Below, in pieces: positions 1-10,384 of a stretch of 64,000 bases of DNA. The notes below the pieces were generated by a model. It worked only from the letters and a program-made list of their open reading frames with translations, did no database searches and had not been told where the DNA came from. The stretch lies in NCBI GenBank assembly GCA_037039685.1, contig JAWNGF010000001.1, positions 5,022,001-5,086,000 of the forward strand, read 5' to 3'. The DNA comes from Ceratobasidium sp. AG-K. Taxonomy: Eukaryota > Basidiomycota > Agaricomycetes > Cantharellales > Ceratobasidiaceae. The position numbers were made by a program, and so were the translations under genes. Positions within the stretch are counted from its first letter, which is position 1. Each line of letters opens with the position of its first letter.

Positions 1-1136
1 GGTCATGGGTCAATCATTGGACCATCCATGACAGTTTTGAAGTATTGCGGGATGCATAAACATCTCGAGTATCATATTTTTGCATGTGAGTGTGTTCTAC
101 GTTTCCTGGTGTGTTGCTTATGAGTTTCGCTCGTAGGGGCTCTCCTGTTCGTATGCTGCTGCATCTCGTTGGTCGCACAAGTCCTCATCTATATTTGGGC
201 GACCGAGTCTCGTCTGATATCTATCATGATATCCGTATCGATTTATGGCATGAGCTGGATGGCTTTCTTTCCTTTTATATCTGGTCTCGGGTGGCGTGGT
301 GTCAGGGACGATACGGAAAGCGAAATCTTTATCAGGCCTAGCGAATCCGAACACCAAAAGGATATCAGTGGCGGTCGGCAGTCGTCCCTAAACCCAGGTT
401 TGTCTCTTTCACCCATGGCTCCTCATCGCGACTTTGAGCCTTCTGGAAGTACATCATCGCGAAGCCCACTAATTACTCTGCGCTTTGGAGAGGAATGAAC
501 AAAAGTGGCTTGTGCAAGGCGACGATTGGCTTGTACTAACAATACCACACGACTCCCTGTACCAGTATGGCTAGTCATTTAATTTCAGATTTTGGTCTAT
601 TATTGGCGGTGAGAGTGGCTCTGCGGCAGCATATATATGACCTTCATCACCACGAGTTGTGAGCAATTCCGTCTGCCTTAGAGATAGTTTCTCATTGAAA
701 GTAAACGTTTGATATTGACGCTCTAACCATCGATGACAACTGCTTGTTATAACCGACCACCACATGTTGGTCAAGTAGGGGGACTAGCAGGACCCGATAC
801 CTGGCTCCTAGAGCGAAACATGGGTGGTCGGCACTTTCGAACCTCTGGCCTCGTTCTTGTGCTACTACTTCTTTTTAGTTCGTCTCTTTTCTATTTGTGT
901 CACGTCCGTACCTGTTTCTGGTACACTTCCTATCATAGTTTGTCTTGTAATAACAAGGGGTTCGTGCGTGCGGCAGACACACAGAACGATAACCGGTCTC
1001 TATCGGCCAACCTGCAAAGCACTATAATCTATATATACTATCCTGAGTCTCCGTGAAAGTACAGACTCGGCGACGCCTTAACAAAAAACTATGTGGCGGA
1101 ATAATAGACTTTGTCAAACAACCCACGCTTCCTGTG
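1..1136. other. Left-edge stretch without a recognisable gene
   Basis: Short overlapping frames exist on both strands but none shows a family motif, and no chain of exons with good splice sites could be assembled. I see no tRNA, no terminal repeat and no transposase remnant. Confidence 0.4.
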
Positions 1137-3435
1137 TCATTGATCAATATAACTCTCAGGAAAACATTGTTCTTCAAAAAATGGCCTTAAGTTGTGCAAG
1201 GCCTGCAAGCTTTGTGGCTCATTCGATCGAGGAATGGCCTGGATGATGACATAATTCCCCAGGATACTACCGTAATGAGCTTCCACTTCCTTGGGAATAG
1301 CAGCAAAGGCCTTGGATCCGCAACCAGTTACAACGATTTGATAGTGGCGATCGTCGATGTGCGCCTGATTGATCTCACAGGTGGTGCTGTTGTAACTGGT
1401 AACATCAAAGTCCTTTTCTTCCACCCCGAATTAAAACACGATGGATAGGACGGGGGTATTGACATCGGGAACGGTAATCGTACGATCGACCCGACAAGGG
1501 TGAGCGTCTTTTCGATTGTTGAACTGCAAGTTGATGGCCGAGGTAGTTGTGCGTGAGATGCGTGACGTTACAGGAGCCATGTGAATCGGGATAACTGCAT
1601 CAATCGAGCGCCGGTCGTCTTGAACATAAAAGGCCGTACCACGGATCAGAGCTTCGGTCAGTTTGAAGTCGAAAGCGCGTTGGAGTTGCCAGCGAGAGCA
1701 AAGTGGGAAAACGAGCAAACGAATCCGCAAATGCCACCTCGAGCGAGGGTGTGCCTTGAGCACGGGTAATCGACTGAGCACCCATGATTTTTCCATGAGA
1801 TCCCTCGGGGAATAGAGCACGAAGAAAGTCCAATACAGGAACCGGTTGGCTGAACCGTGGGTTGCTTCCCGCAAGTGAGCGCTTATACTCGATGCGTTTG
1901 ATAGCAATGTTGTGAGCAGCAGTCAAGAGCAGTCGACCACATAACAATGCGCGCTAGCCCCTTACTAGCAAGCTCGTTCCACAGCTTCAGCCAGAATCTC
2001 GAGACCAATTGTTTGGATTCCACCACCGTTGGAGCATTTGTCCAGGTACTCGGCCGCAGCATTAGCCGATATCGGCTCCGAGGACGAGCCACTGCGCATA
2101 TACTCTCTGTGTTCCGGGATCGTGTATACCACACGCATATATGACTCGACTATTTCCGCTTCCATCGCCTGAGCGGATTGGGTCCTCATATCAAACGTTA
2201 TGCCCCGATTCGAGAGCTCAAGGCAGCAATTCGGGGTTTGAATGGGTCAACGTATAGATTCATCCCTACGAGCTTCACCATGGCCAGCCCAAACACATGG
2301 GGACCTCCCTGCTTTGGCCAATATTTGTGATGGGGGTACCACCTAATTGCAGAGGGGTCAAGTGATGGTAAATCGGAGTGATAAACCGGTACTCACAGCC
2401 CACGCCCAAACCCGACCATCACGTCCGTCTTGCACACGTTTCGAAGGGCGAGTTCCCCGCGCTTTGCTAATGACCCTATGGCGTCCTCCTTGAAAATATC
2501 GAACGGGAGCTCAGTGAAAGGCAGAATCAAGTACATCCCGTTCACGGGTGACTTGATCAAAGGCCTTTACTGAGTCCCGCGATTTTTGAAGCAGAGATTT
2601 GTTGATGGGAATAAGAAGAAAATAGGATAGGGTGCGAGAGAAGCAAAACCTTTCCAGGATTGCGATAAGAACTTTGGGTGCAAGTCTTGCTAAGCTCAGT
2701 CAGTGAATTGATGAGCATGTGCGCTTCGTCAAAGTACACATAGTAAAAGTTGGTAGGGGAAGAACTAGCTCGGGAGATAGCCTTAATGGGAGCCTCGCAG
2801 CTCTTTTCCATGGTACTGAGCAATTTGCTTAGCCGTTTCCCGCCGAGGGTACCCAATTGAGCTTTCCAAGCATAACGTCATTGATTGACCACCCACTGCA
2901 GCCAGATCTCACTTACCCGTACACCCCTAGCCTTTTCGACAACAGTGTCCAAGAAAGCTTGCCCATTTTTGCCAACGCTATCGTTGATTCTCCCTTCCCC
3001 CATGTACTCGAACCACTCGCGTGCGAGTAATTCGCCTGAAAGTCCCTGGAACCTCTCGGCATCCAATAGACGAGCCGTTTCATCAAACAATACACGCAAC
3101 AAGACAGCTTATTTTGCCTGCAGTTCGATGTCACTTGCGCGAACGTGGTCGAGGAAATACCGACGAACTCCATCGTCGAGAGGCGAATATGCTATATTGA
3201 GGAGCGACAGACGATTGCACTAATGCCGGGTACCACTTGTCGCCCATTCACTAGGTCTTTGTCGGAGGTTGATTGAAATTGTGAATACCAGCTTAGAAAC
3301 TTCATTGACCATACGAGACTTTCCCATTCCCGAGGATTGGATAATGGGTATAGCCATGTTGTAGTGAGTTTTTGCGAGCTCTTCGTCACTTCTCGACTCC
3401 CAACTCTCTTCCAAAACGTTGATCAGCAGTTTATG
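1137..3435 (-). pseudogene. Degenerate P-loop NTPase-domain protein
   Basis: Read on the minus strand this was a large ATPase-like protein. The N-terminal part keeps a Walker A motif (SSGMGKSRM, near 3320) and, near 2740, a Walker B-like FYYVYFDEAHML. The C-terminal part (1137-1424) keeps a well-formed tail with IPKEVEAHYGSILG. I recall proteins with this SGMGKSRMV signature and YFDEAH box as a dispersed multicopy family in Rhizoctonia-type fungi, some linked to Crinkler-like effectors; function is not established here. The copy is broken: in-frame stops interrupt conserved reading at 3220-3222, 3109-3111 and 1962-1967 (two adjacent stops), and the frame changes once more near 1700, where the text before and after is still recognisable in different frames. 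Each break is bypassed by continuous homology-like reading rather than by a plausible intron. I infer a pseudogene. The N-terminal limit is uncertain. Confidence 0.6.
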
Positions 3436-4934
3436 CGTGTCTCCCGATACTCGGCTTCGAACGCCGACTTTAGACCTGGACGCGGTGATGCAGTGGCCTA
3501 GAATCAGGCGATTATACTCACTGCTATCACTCGATCTCGTGCGATCTTCGAGCCTGGACGGTGGATCCGTACTGCCTACATGTGGAGACTCGCGAATCGC
3601 ATCGATAAGGATCGCGAGTAGTGGGGGCCGAGTGCGGTTGCCGATGCGAATGCAGTTGGATTTGGATCTTGTGTTGCTGATTTTTTTCGATTACCTGAGC
3701 GTCGAATAATACTCCGTTGGCTTGAGAGTCTAAATGGCATTCGGTATCGATATTCACGGCTGTATCCACGTTTGGTGTACGACTAAGCTCGATGACTTGG
3801 TCACTCGTGGCGGTCAAGTGCCCCAACATGGGCCCAACCGGCTAAGATGGGTCATAGGCAACTCACGTGCATATCACACGCCGAGCATGACAGCCCAGTT
3901 TACCTGGCTTATATTGGAGCTCCGACGCCCAATCATACTCGGGCGGAAAAAGCACACACTGGTTATAAGACTACTCGTTTAGAAAATTATTTGATTGCAT
4001 TTATCATGTCAAACAAGGAAATGCTAATCAAGGCGCTGACCCAGGCACGTTGTATGCGTCCTGATGCAGCAGCACAAGACCCAAATTTTGCGGCAAGTGG
4101 GATTCACAAAATCCTAATAGCACCGCCCATTATCTCATGCGGAGATTAGAGTGGTTGGGGTTTTATATAGCAGATTACTCCTGGGGATAGCAGGAATGAT
4201 CTTCAGTGGGATCAGAGGGAACGCCCAGCCCAATCCGAGAAACACAAAAGCACCCAACCCTAACACTCACTCGCAAGAGATGAGCGCGAGATCGCCGTGT
4301 GCAAATCACTTCGCCAACCTTGTTCTTTGGGGCACCCCAATTCTCACCGAGTGGCTACGGATAGCGTGGCTAGGATCCCTTGCTCCATTTGGCCGCCTTG
4401 GTGATAGGCTCGTCCGCAGCGCAGAACTCGAGCGATGTGGCAAGAGATAACGCCGTGGCTACACACTTTGCCCCATTCGATGCACCCCAGAATCACACAC
4501 AAGTACGCCGTGGTTAGCCGTGGCACAGTGGATTCCTCATCTGGTAATAGACCTCACAAATCAGCCAGACGCACCATTTCACTAGATCCGAGTCGCATTG
4601 CACGTCGTGGGATCCTCGAGGCGCACAGGCCAGACGCCTTCTGCCCATCCCCCTATCCTAGTCACGCGCGAGACAAAGGGCAACAGATTATATGGATTGC
4701 TCGATATATCAGAATTGAGTGATTTGGTACAGGGATTTGGGAACGAAATAAAAGAGACCAGTAGAGACGACATGGAAGCATACAAAACAATACTGTTACA
4801 ACGGATGACCGTATCATAATAGAGAAACAGGGGCACAATGGATAAAGTTATGGATGGAGCATGCAAATCTAGACAAATCAGTCCGAGCCAGTCACCGTCT
4901 GGGCGGCGACTTACAAATGGGGGGGTATGAGCAC
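3436..4934. other. Intergenic stretch between the pseudogene and the zinc-finger gene
   Basis: No coding chain could be supported. The part nearest 3435 may hold the lost N-terminus of the P-loop pseudogene, since open minus-strand reading continues to about 3830 without a recognisable motif. The rest holds only short random-looking frames and the probable 3' region of the zinc-finger gene. Confidence 0.35.
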
Positions 4935-6286
4935 CTACTTGCGCCGCTGCTTCTTGAGCGGAGTACCCGCAGCGAGCTTTGCAGCAGCAACGCGTTTGGC
5001 AGATCCCTTGCGGCCCTGAGTGCCAGGGCACCAGACGCAGCGGCCGTCCTCGAATTTGGCTTTCACCTCGTTCTGATGACGTTTGACGGCGTCTCGGCGA
5101 GAAAATTCGGTGCCGCAGCCCTCACAGGTGGGCTTGCCCAGCGTGCCGTCCCAAGTGTCTCCAAGGAGACTAGCTTGGTCACGGGACAGGCGGCCCTCGA
5201 TGACGGCGCGGGCTTCTTGTTCGTGGTGGAAATGGTCGATATGGCGCTTCATCTCGGGGAGCCGAGCAAAGATCTGCTGGCAACGGTGACCGTTGATGGG
5301 GCTCTCGTACGTGCACTGACTGGGGGCAGTGTCGTCGACAGGGCGACGGCGCCTACCAGGGCCGGGGCGGGCGGGCTTGTCGGGACTGGCGCGCGAGTGG
5401 AGGGCAGTGTGCGACGCTCTGCTGGGGGAATCAGCTGGGCCGAAGCGAGCACGGGGCTGACTAACCTGCGGGCCTTGGGTACGCCATAGGTGGGATCGGC
5501 GTCGTCTTCCTCGTCGTCCGAGGGCACGTACTCGCCCTCGGAAACGACGTCATCGGGGCCGGCCTCGAGCTCAGGCGAGTGGGGGCGTTTGACAGCGGGA
5601 GAAGCTCGGGACGGGAGGTCGTCGATTGGCTCTTGCTTGACGACAGGTGACTCAGCTGACGCGGCCGGAACTAGCGCCGGAGTGGGGGGAGGGGACATGG
5701 ACACTTGCTCAGACGAGAGCGGCGTGAGGGGCGACAGCTGGCAAGAGGCGCCGGGCGGGATGGCAATGGGCGAAGGCAGGTGGCGCATGGGGGGGTCGAC
5801 GAGCGACTCGGGGTTGAACGCCGGCTCCTCGTCGTCCTCGGTGTCCGAGTCGGCGAATACGGGGTCAAACTCGATCGGCGGCATCTTGCGCTTGACCTCG
5901 CGCAGAGAGAGCGACTGTAGTCCGTGCTTGCGTTGGTAGCGCCGCGTAATCTTCTCTTCCCATTCGCTGGCGATAACCACGTCGTCGAGCGTAGGCTGTC
6001 GTGAGAGGGCATTCGACTTGGCCGTCGACTTGGAGGCATACGGTGTCCGCCAGCGCTGCAGCATCGACTGCTGCTCCCGTCGGCTGGCCGAGTCATCGAG
6101 GAGATTGAGAAACGAGTTGGATTGACTATAGTCGAACAGCATGTCGACGTCGTCTGCGACCGATGCCGGCGACAGCCAGGCATCGACCGGGTCGCTGTAC
6201 ATGGGGTTGATCGGCGACGGATGGTGGTCAGACCACTCGTCGTCGGCGAATGATGCGTTGTCGCGGGGGGTCCAGGCCGGAAACAT
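4935..6286 (-). CDS. C2H2 zinc-finger protein, paralogue 1
   Basis: Probable nuclear DNA-binding protein of about 434 residues in two exons (6286-5466 and 5418-4935), joined across a 47-nt intron (5419-5465, GTTAGT...CAG) that restores the frame exactly. The first 330 residues are low-complexity, acidic and Ser/Pro-rich, with DSDTEDDEEP and EYVPSDDEEDDADP acidic patches that could be activation segments. The C-terminus has an atypical finger with spacing C-x10-C-x12-H-x4-H starting CTYESPINGHRC, then a second finger CEGCGTEFSRRDAVKRH. The second finger lacks the expected last His at the normal spacing (HQNEVKAKF follows), unlike its relative at 8906-9766. Start chosen at ATG 6286 (MFPAW), because upstream in-frame reading begins only with a GTG. 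The downstream target is unknown. Paralogy to the 8906-9766 gene is clear from both fingers and the linker between them. Confidence 0.8.
5419..5465 (-). other. Intron of zinc-finger paralogue 1
   Basis: The donor is GTTAGT and the acceptor is CAG, with a CTGAT branch-like element about 17 nt before the acceptor. Removing these 47 nt joins the acidic N-terminal frame to the zinc-finger frame, giving Arg-Ala-Ser-His across the junction. Confidence 0.75.
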
Positions 6287-7076
6287 GTTTGCCCTAGACA
6301 AAGGCGGGGTGGTGGTGCAAAGAGCGATCACTTGCGCACGCCCGTGCTTATGAACAATGAGCGCCCTGGATACTCGGGGTCGTCGTTTGATTTCAAAGGC
6401 TGCGCGGATCCGAGGTGTGACTAAGCGCCGATGGGATGACTCGCGCGGCCAATCGGCAATCGAAGGGGATGACTAGGTCGCAGAACGATACACACGCTCT
6501 GGCAGTGGTCGTGGAAGAGAACCAACCAGCTGCCCCCCCTCTTTTAACGGCCAGAATGTCCGAAATTGAGGCCTGCACATCGAATGTCCAACTGGGGTCC
6601 GTCGGCGTCAACAAGCATAACCTGCCAAGTCGGGCTTAGCTCCTCTGAGGATTAGCCTCCGTTCCCATTCTTGGCCAGCACTCGCCAGGTGTTTCGAGGA
6701 TCTTCTGCCGGCATGCATAATCGGAGGCTCCCGCTCGCCGTACACGACTGCGCATTCAGTCGTACGCGGCCTCCACCGCCTCGCCCTTGCTAATCCCGCC
6801 TCGTGCAGAAGCTCCACTCGGCGTATGATACCTCACCGAACGCAGCCCTCATCACTGCGGCACAGCTTCAATAAAGATGATTCCAGAATACAATATACAG
6901 TAGTTGTACAACACATTACAACGTCAACCTATGATAAACCGATTCCAAGATACAAGACGATACCCAGCAGAGATCCCCCACCTGCCGTCATTGTCATCAG
7001 ATTCACATGCCATCGCCTATCGTCAACCGCTTGATCAGCTTAGTCAGCTTAATCACACATGTCAGACTCACCTAGT
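6287..7076. other. Intergenic region upstream of zinc-finger paralogue 1
   Basis: About 790 bp between the zinc-finger start and the end of the first serine palmitoyltransferase-subunit gene. It presumably holds the promoter of the former. No motif or coding chain stands out. Confidence 0.4.
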
Positions 7077-7446
7077 CTAGGCGGACAAGAGTGTTTCGTT
7101 GCCGTGCCCGTACAGATAAAAGTGCGTGCGTTGACCCCAAAACTTGAGTGTGCTCGGCAGGGTGCGGTACGCAGCGAGTGCGGTCAGCGTCCATGAGATG
7201 ACAAAAAAGGTCACTAGCCGGGTTTAGTGCTTATCTCTGCTGACTGGGATCACTTACAAACCACTGCGGGTCGTCAGCCAGGGACTCTCCGTATGCGCAG
7301 AACTTACTGTTTCGTTCCCAAGGTTCCATCACGCTCAGACCAAACGTCGACTCGAACCAGACTCGCTTCCGCCATAGAAACTTGCGCACGGGCGAGTTGG
7401 ACTTGACTGCGCGGTCCTGGGCTCTCAACAGCGGTTCGGCAAACAT
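7077..7446 (-). CDS. Small subunit of serine palmitoyltransferase-like protein, copy 1
   Basis: Predicted 93-residue single-pass membrane protein of the ssSPT/Tsc3-like group, which activates serine palmitoyltransferase (the first step of sphingolipid synthesis) in the endoplasmic reticulum. Three exons: 7446-7308, a 6-nt exon 7263-7258, and 7213-7077. The introns 7264-7307 and 7214-7257 are each 44 nt and begin with GTAAGT. The diagnostic stretch is an aromatic/basic segment (RKFLWRKRVWFE) followed by LSVMEPWERN, matching the MLEPWER signature of animal ssSPTs, then a hydrophobic helix (VLTFFVISWTLTALAAY) and a short WGQRTHFYLYG tail. Exons 1 and 3 are 139 and 137 nt, the same lengths as in the neighbouring copy, and the 6-nt exon supplies exactly the two codons that are contiguous there. 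Family call is strong; interaction with the enzyme core is inferred. Confidence 0.82.
7258..7263 (-). other. Six-nucleotide microexon of ssSPT copy 1
   Basis: The exon reads TGGTTT on the minus strand, between an upstream intron ending CGCAG and a downstream intron starting GTAAGT. Including it keeps the frame and yields an alignment with copy 2 that needs no gap between EPWE and GQR (33 residues in both). Confidence 0.78.
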
Positions 7447-7798
7447 GACGGTACAAGCAAGCAGATGTGATTAAGCACGAATAGCAGTAGTATTAAGACA
7501 GTCCCAGATAAATACACTCAACAAGCGAGAGACGGGGACTACAGGCTTGCGGCCATGACTAAAATACGTAGATCCTGGGAAAGTAACGTCAGCGATAGTC
7601 GCGAGAACGACGCATGTTCGCCACTGGGACAAGAATAGAGTCGCCGGGTGGGATCCAGGCCAAGGAACTGAGCTCGGCATTTAACACCCATACACAAAAT
7701 GGGATATAATAGAGTAGAAAATAGTAACCCTTACCATTATAATTGGGCGCGGACGGGTTGCCCACTCGAGCCTCGGCCGCCGCCCTCCACGTCCTCGG
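7447..7798. other. Short intergenic region between the two ssSPT genes
   Basis: About 350 bp, expected to contain the promoter of copy 1 and the 3' end of copy 2. No further ssSPT fragment is visible. Confidence 0.45.
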
Positions 7799-8186
7799 CT
7801 ACAAATCCGCCGCTCCGCTTTCGGACGTCCCATGGAGATAAAACGCCGCTCGTTGACCGAGGAGCGAGAGGTGGTTGGGGAGGTATCGCACTACGCCCGA
7901 TACGAACAGCGCACTAAGGAAAAATATCACTCCCACTGTCGTCCAGATTCGTAGCGAGACACGTTTTCATCAAAGCCAAGATACGCGTTGATAAAATAGA
8001 CAAGGAGAGTTGAGATTAGCGGCTAGGACGCGAAAAGGAGTGCTCACTGATAAGCATCTTTTCCCAAGGTTCCAACATGGATAGCGCAAATGTCGCCTCG
8101 AACCAAATCTGGCGACGCCATAAAAAGCGCTTAATCGTTGACGTGGGCGTGCGCGAGAGATTGCTAACGAGCGAAGTTTGTTTCAT
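7799..8186 (-). CDS. Small subunit of serine palmitoyltransferase-like protein, copy 2
   Basis: Predicted 91-residue membrane protein, tandem paralogue of 7077-7446. Two exons, 8186-8048 (139 nt) and 7935-7799 (137 nt), flank one 112-nt intron (GTGAGC...ACAG). The protein has the same plan: KRFLWRRQIWFE, then LSMLEPWEKML, a hydrophobic helix (VIFFLSALFVSGVV) and LGQRAAFYLHG near the end. Residues from EPWE to GQR align with copy 1 one-for-one. The position interrupted by the extra intron in copy 1 is continuous here, so one intron was gained or lost after duplication. The sequences otherwise differ considerably, so the duplication is not recent and the two may have specialised, for example in acyl-CoA preference as known for animal ssSPTa and ssSPTb; that last point is speculation. 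Confidence 0.8.
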
Positions 8187-8905
8187 GATGGTAGAGAAAA
8201 TGAGAGGGCGGGTCGGAGCGAGTGCTGCGCAGTCGTCGTTGGGTTTCGGCTAGCGCTTGACGTGGTGTCAGCCCTGGTGATGTTGATGGATGTATGCAGC
8301 CACTCGAAAACCGAGACCTTCAATCACACTCGCAGACTTTATAGACTTTATGATCAGGCTGAACGCACTGCCGCGCGGCTCGCGATCCACCTTCTTGCCC
8401 TCGGTCTTGCTATGTCACTCGTTTTATCTCACATAATCACCCAGCTGAAAGAAAACGCACGACGCGGGGGCCAAGTGGACCCAACGCCGAACATATAAAT
8501 TAATCCTACTGGGAGCTCACCCGCAGAACAAGTTGGCTACAGAGAACTGTATCATCGAGTGCAGGGAGGAGGTAAAAATCGCGTAGAGCTGCCCCTACAA
8601 CGAAAGAAATGATAATAATAGTGAAATGGCTATCGCCGGCGTGAAGGTGTAATGGGTGTGTAATAAAGAGCGTGGGGAGTCGTTATTAAGTCGTTCACTT
8701 CAGATTGGGCTGCCTTGCGGGCGTGGGGGGCCGAAACACAAAAGGGGGAAATGCGAAGAAGAAAAAAAAAGTGGTGCAGGTACACAAGTCAGTCAGGGAT
8801 GGAGAGGGAGAGACCCATTCGAGCAGTCGTCTCGCCAAACCACGCCGACGACCATCGACCGGACCAAATTAACCCAGGAAACCGACGAGGAGACGAGCTC
8901 AGCAT
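8187..8905. other. Intergenic region upstream of ssSPT copy 2
   Basis: About 720 bp between ssSPT copy 2 and the stop of zinc-finger paralogue 2. An AT-rich TATAAAG-like element lies on the minus strand near 8337-8343, about 150 bp before the start of copy 2. No gene is evident. Confidence 0.4.
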
Positions 8906-9766
8906 TCAGCCCTTGCGCGGCCGACTCTTGTGCTCCTTCTTCTCGTGTCGCTTGACCGCATCCGCCCGTGAGAACCGCTGGTCGCAGAACCGGCAAGGAA
9001 GCTTCATCTCGTCACTTCCTTTCCAGTCGGGAGGCAACAAGGTTGCATCCTCGCGCTTAAGCCGTCCACTGATCACCAAAGCCGCTTCTTCCTGGCAGTG
9101 CTTGAACATATGCCGAGGAAGATCGTGGTGACGGTTCAGGAGCTTGTTGCACGGCGTCCCAACGAGGGGATCAATATAGGTGCACAGTGGAGGCGGCTGA
9201 ACGACCGGCGGCGCGTCTTTGCGTGGGCGTCCCCGTCCGCGACGGATCGGACCAACCGACGAAGGCACGTTTGGAAGTGCAACCGGCTCGACTGACCGGC
9301 TGGGACCGGCAAAGGTACCACCGATACCAGGGTCGGCGCCAGGGGCCTGACCACCCAAGCTCCAGTCGGAGGAATAAGACGCGACATCAGACAGCGTGCT
9401 GGAATCGGAAGCTGTAGGGGAACACGAGCGCGCGGATCCTGTCGTCGTAGCGGCCTCCGCTCCCAGGGTCTGCATAGATGCAATCTCGGGCAAGAGGTAT
9501 TGACCGGGGAACGGCTCGTCGGGCCAAGATTGACAAAGGCTGCCACTAAACGACGCTTCCGAGTGACGCAGGATGGTGTCTTGGTGATTGTCTAGCAACA
9601 GCAGGTCCGAGTCAAAGGCAAAGGAGGAGTAAGGATAGTCGTAGAGTTGGAAGTCGTCGAGGTAATTTAAACCGTCGTCCGGGAGGCCATATGACAAGGT
9701 GGCCAACCCAGAGTGCACGAAACCAGCATCTGCTGATCGGGGGTATACCAGAGGTGCGGTCAACAT
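8906..9766 (-). CDS. C2H2 zinc-finger protein with AT-hook-like motif, paralogue 2
   Basis: Intronless gene for a probable nuclear DNA-binding protein of 286 residues. The N-terminal 190 residues are acidic, aromatic and Ser-rich (for example DDFQLYDYPYSSFAFDSD), resembling an activation region. Then comes RRGRGRPRKD, a good AT-hook core, followed by an atypical finger CTYIDPLVGTPC with C-x10-C-x12-H-x3-H spacing and a classical C-x2-C-x12-H-x4-H finger (CRFCDQRFSRADAVKRH...KKEH). The inter-finger linker (SGRLKREDATLL) matches the one in paralogue 1 (EGRLSRDQASLL). Here the second finger keeps all four ligands. Start chosen at ATG 9766 (MLTAP), parallel to MFPAW in paralogue 1; the frame is open further upstream only from a TTG. 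The target genes are unknown. Confidence 0.82.
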   Translation of the reverse strand: MLTAPLVYPRSADAGFVHSGLATLSYGLPDDGLNYLDDFQLYDYPYSSFAFDSDLLLLDNHQDTILRHSEASFSGSLCQSWPDEPFPGQYLLPEIASMQTLGAEAATTTGSARSCSPTASDSSTLSDVASYSSDWSLGGQAPGADPGIGGTFAGPSRSVEPVALPNVPSSVGPIRRGRGRPRKDAPPVVQPPPLCTYIDPLVGTPCNKLLNRHHDLPRHMFKHCQEEAALVISGRLKREDATLLPPDWKGSDEMKLPCRFCDQRFSRADAVKRHEKKEHKSRPRKG

Positions 9767-10384
9767 CCCGATGTAATGATAGCGGTCTGAAATGTGCAAC
9801 AGCAACTGGTGATGCAACGTGTTGTGAGTAATATGCTCGACATGTGTAAAGTTGAATCACATACCTGTTCGACTTTACCGACGGGCAGGCCGCGGAGGGG
9901 GGAAGGAGGGAGGAGGGGGCGGGGGAAGAATGCAGACAGTATTCATTTCAAGTGGGACATTTATATGTCCTCGCATGCAGGCGAGGAATCAAAGGAAGGG
10001 AATACCCAAGTGGGACACCCAGATGTTTGGTCTCAGGGTATCGGAAGTCCTGATGCCTGATGGGATTGCCATTGTTTCGTGATTCCCGGTGGTCAAGTGT
10101 CATCCAGAACACTTATCGCAATTAAAGATCGATTCGAAAACCATAGATAGAGTACACAAGAAGGGGGAGCGCTCATTATATCAGGCATATTCTTCCGCGC
10201 TAACCGGAGTTTCCGCCGCCGTCCTGAGAGATGACTGAAAGCCCGGTGCGTGGAACCAACGCGGCCCGGACCAGCTGCAAGGCTGCAAACAGGAGAAACA
10301 GGAAGGCATTCACAAGATGGAGACAATAAGATTGGGCGTAATTTCCGATAGATCATCTAGTTAGCATCCAGAGCACTGGAGGCA
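9767..10384. other. Intergenic region upstream of zinc-finger paralogue 2
   Basis: About 620 bp with a purine-rich run near 9893-9930 (GGAGG repeats), probably the promoter or 5' leader of the minus-strand zinc-finger gene. The far end contains the 3' flank of the WD40 gene. No coding chain. Confidence 0.4.

Noticed and set aside
5490..5939. Long Ser/Gly-rich frames on the plus strand across the zinc-finger gene
   Set aside because: They are shadows of the acidic/Ser-rich minus-strand coding sequence, whose fingers and intron are clearly real.
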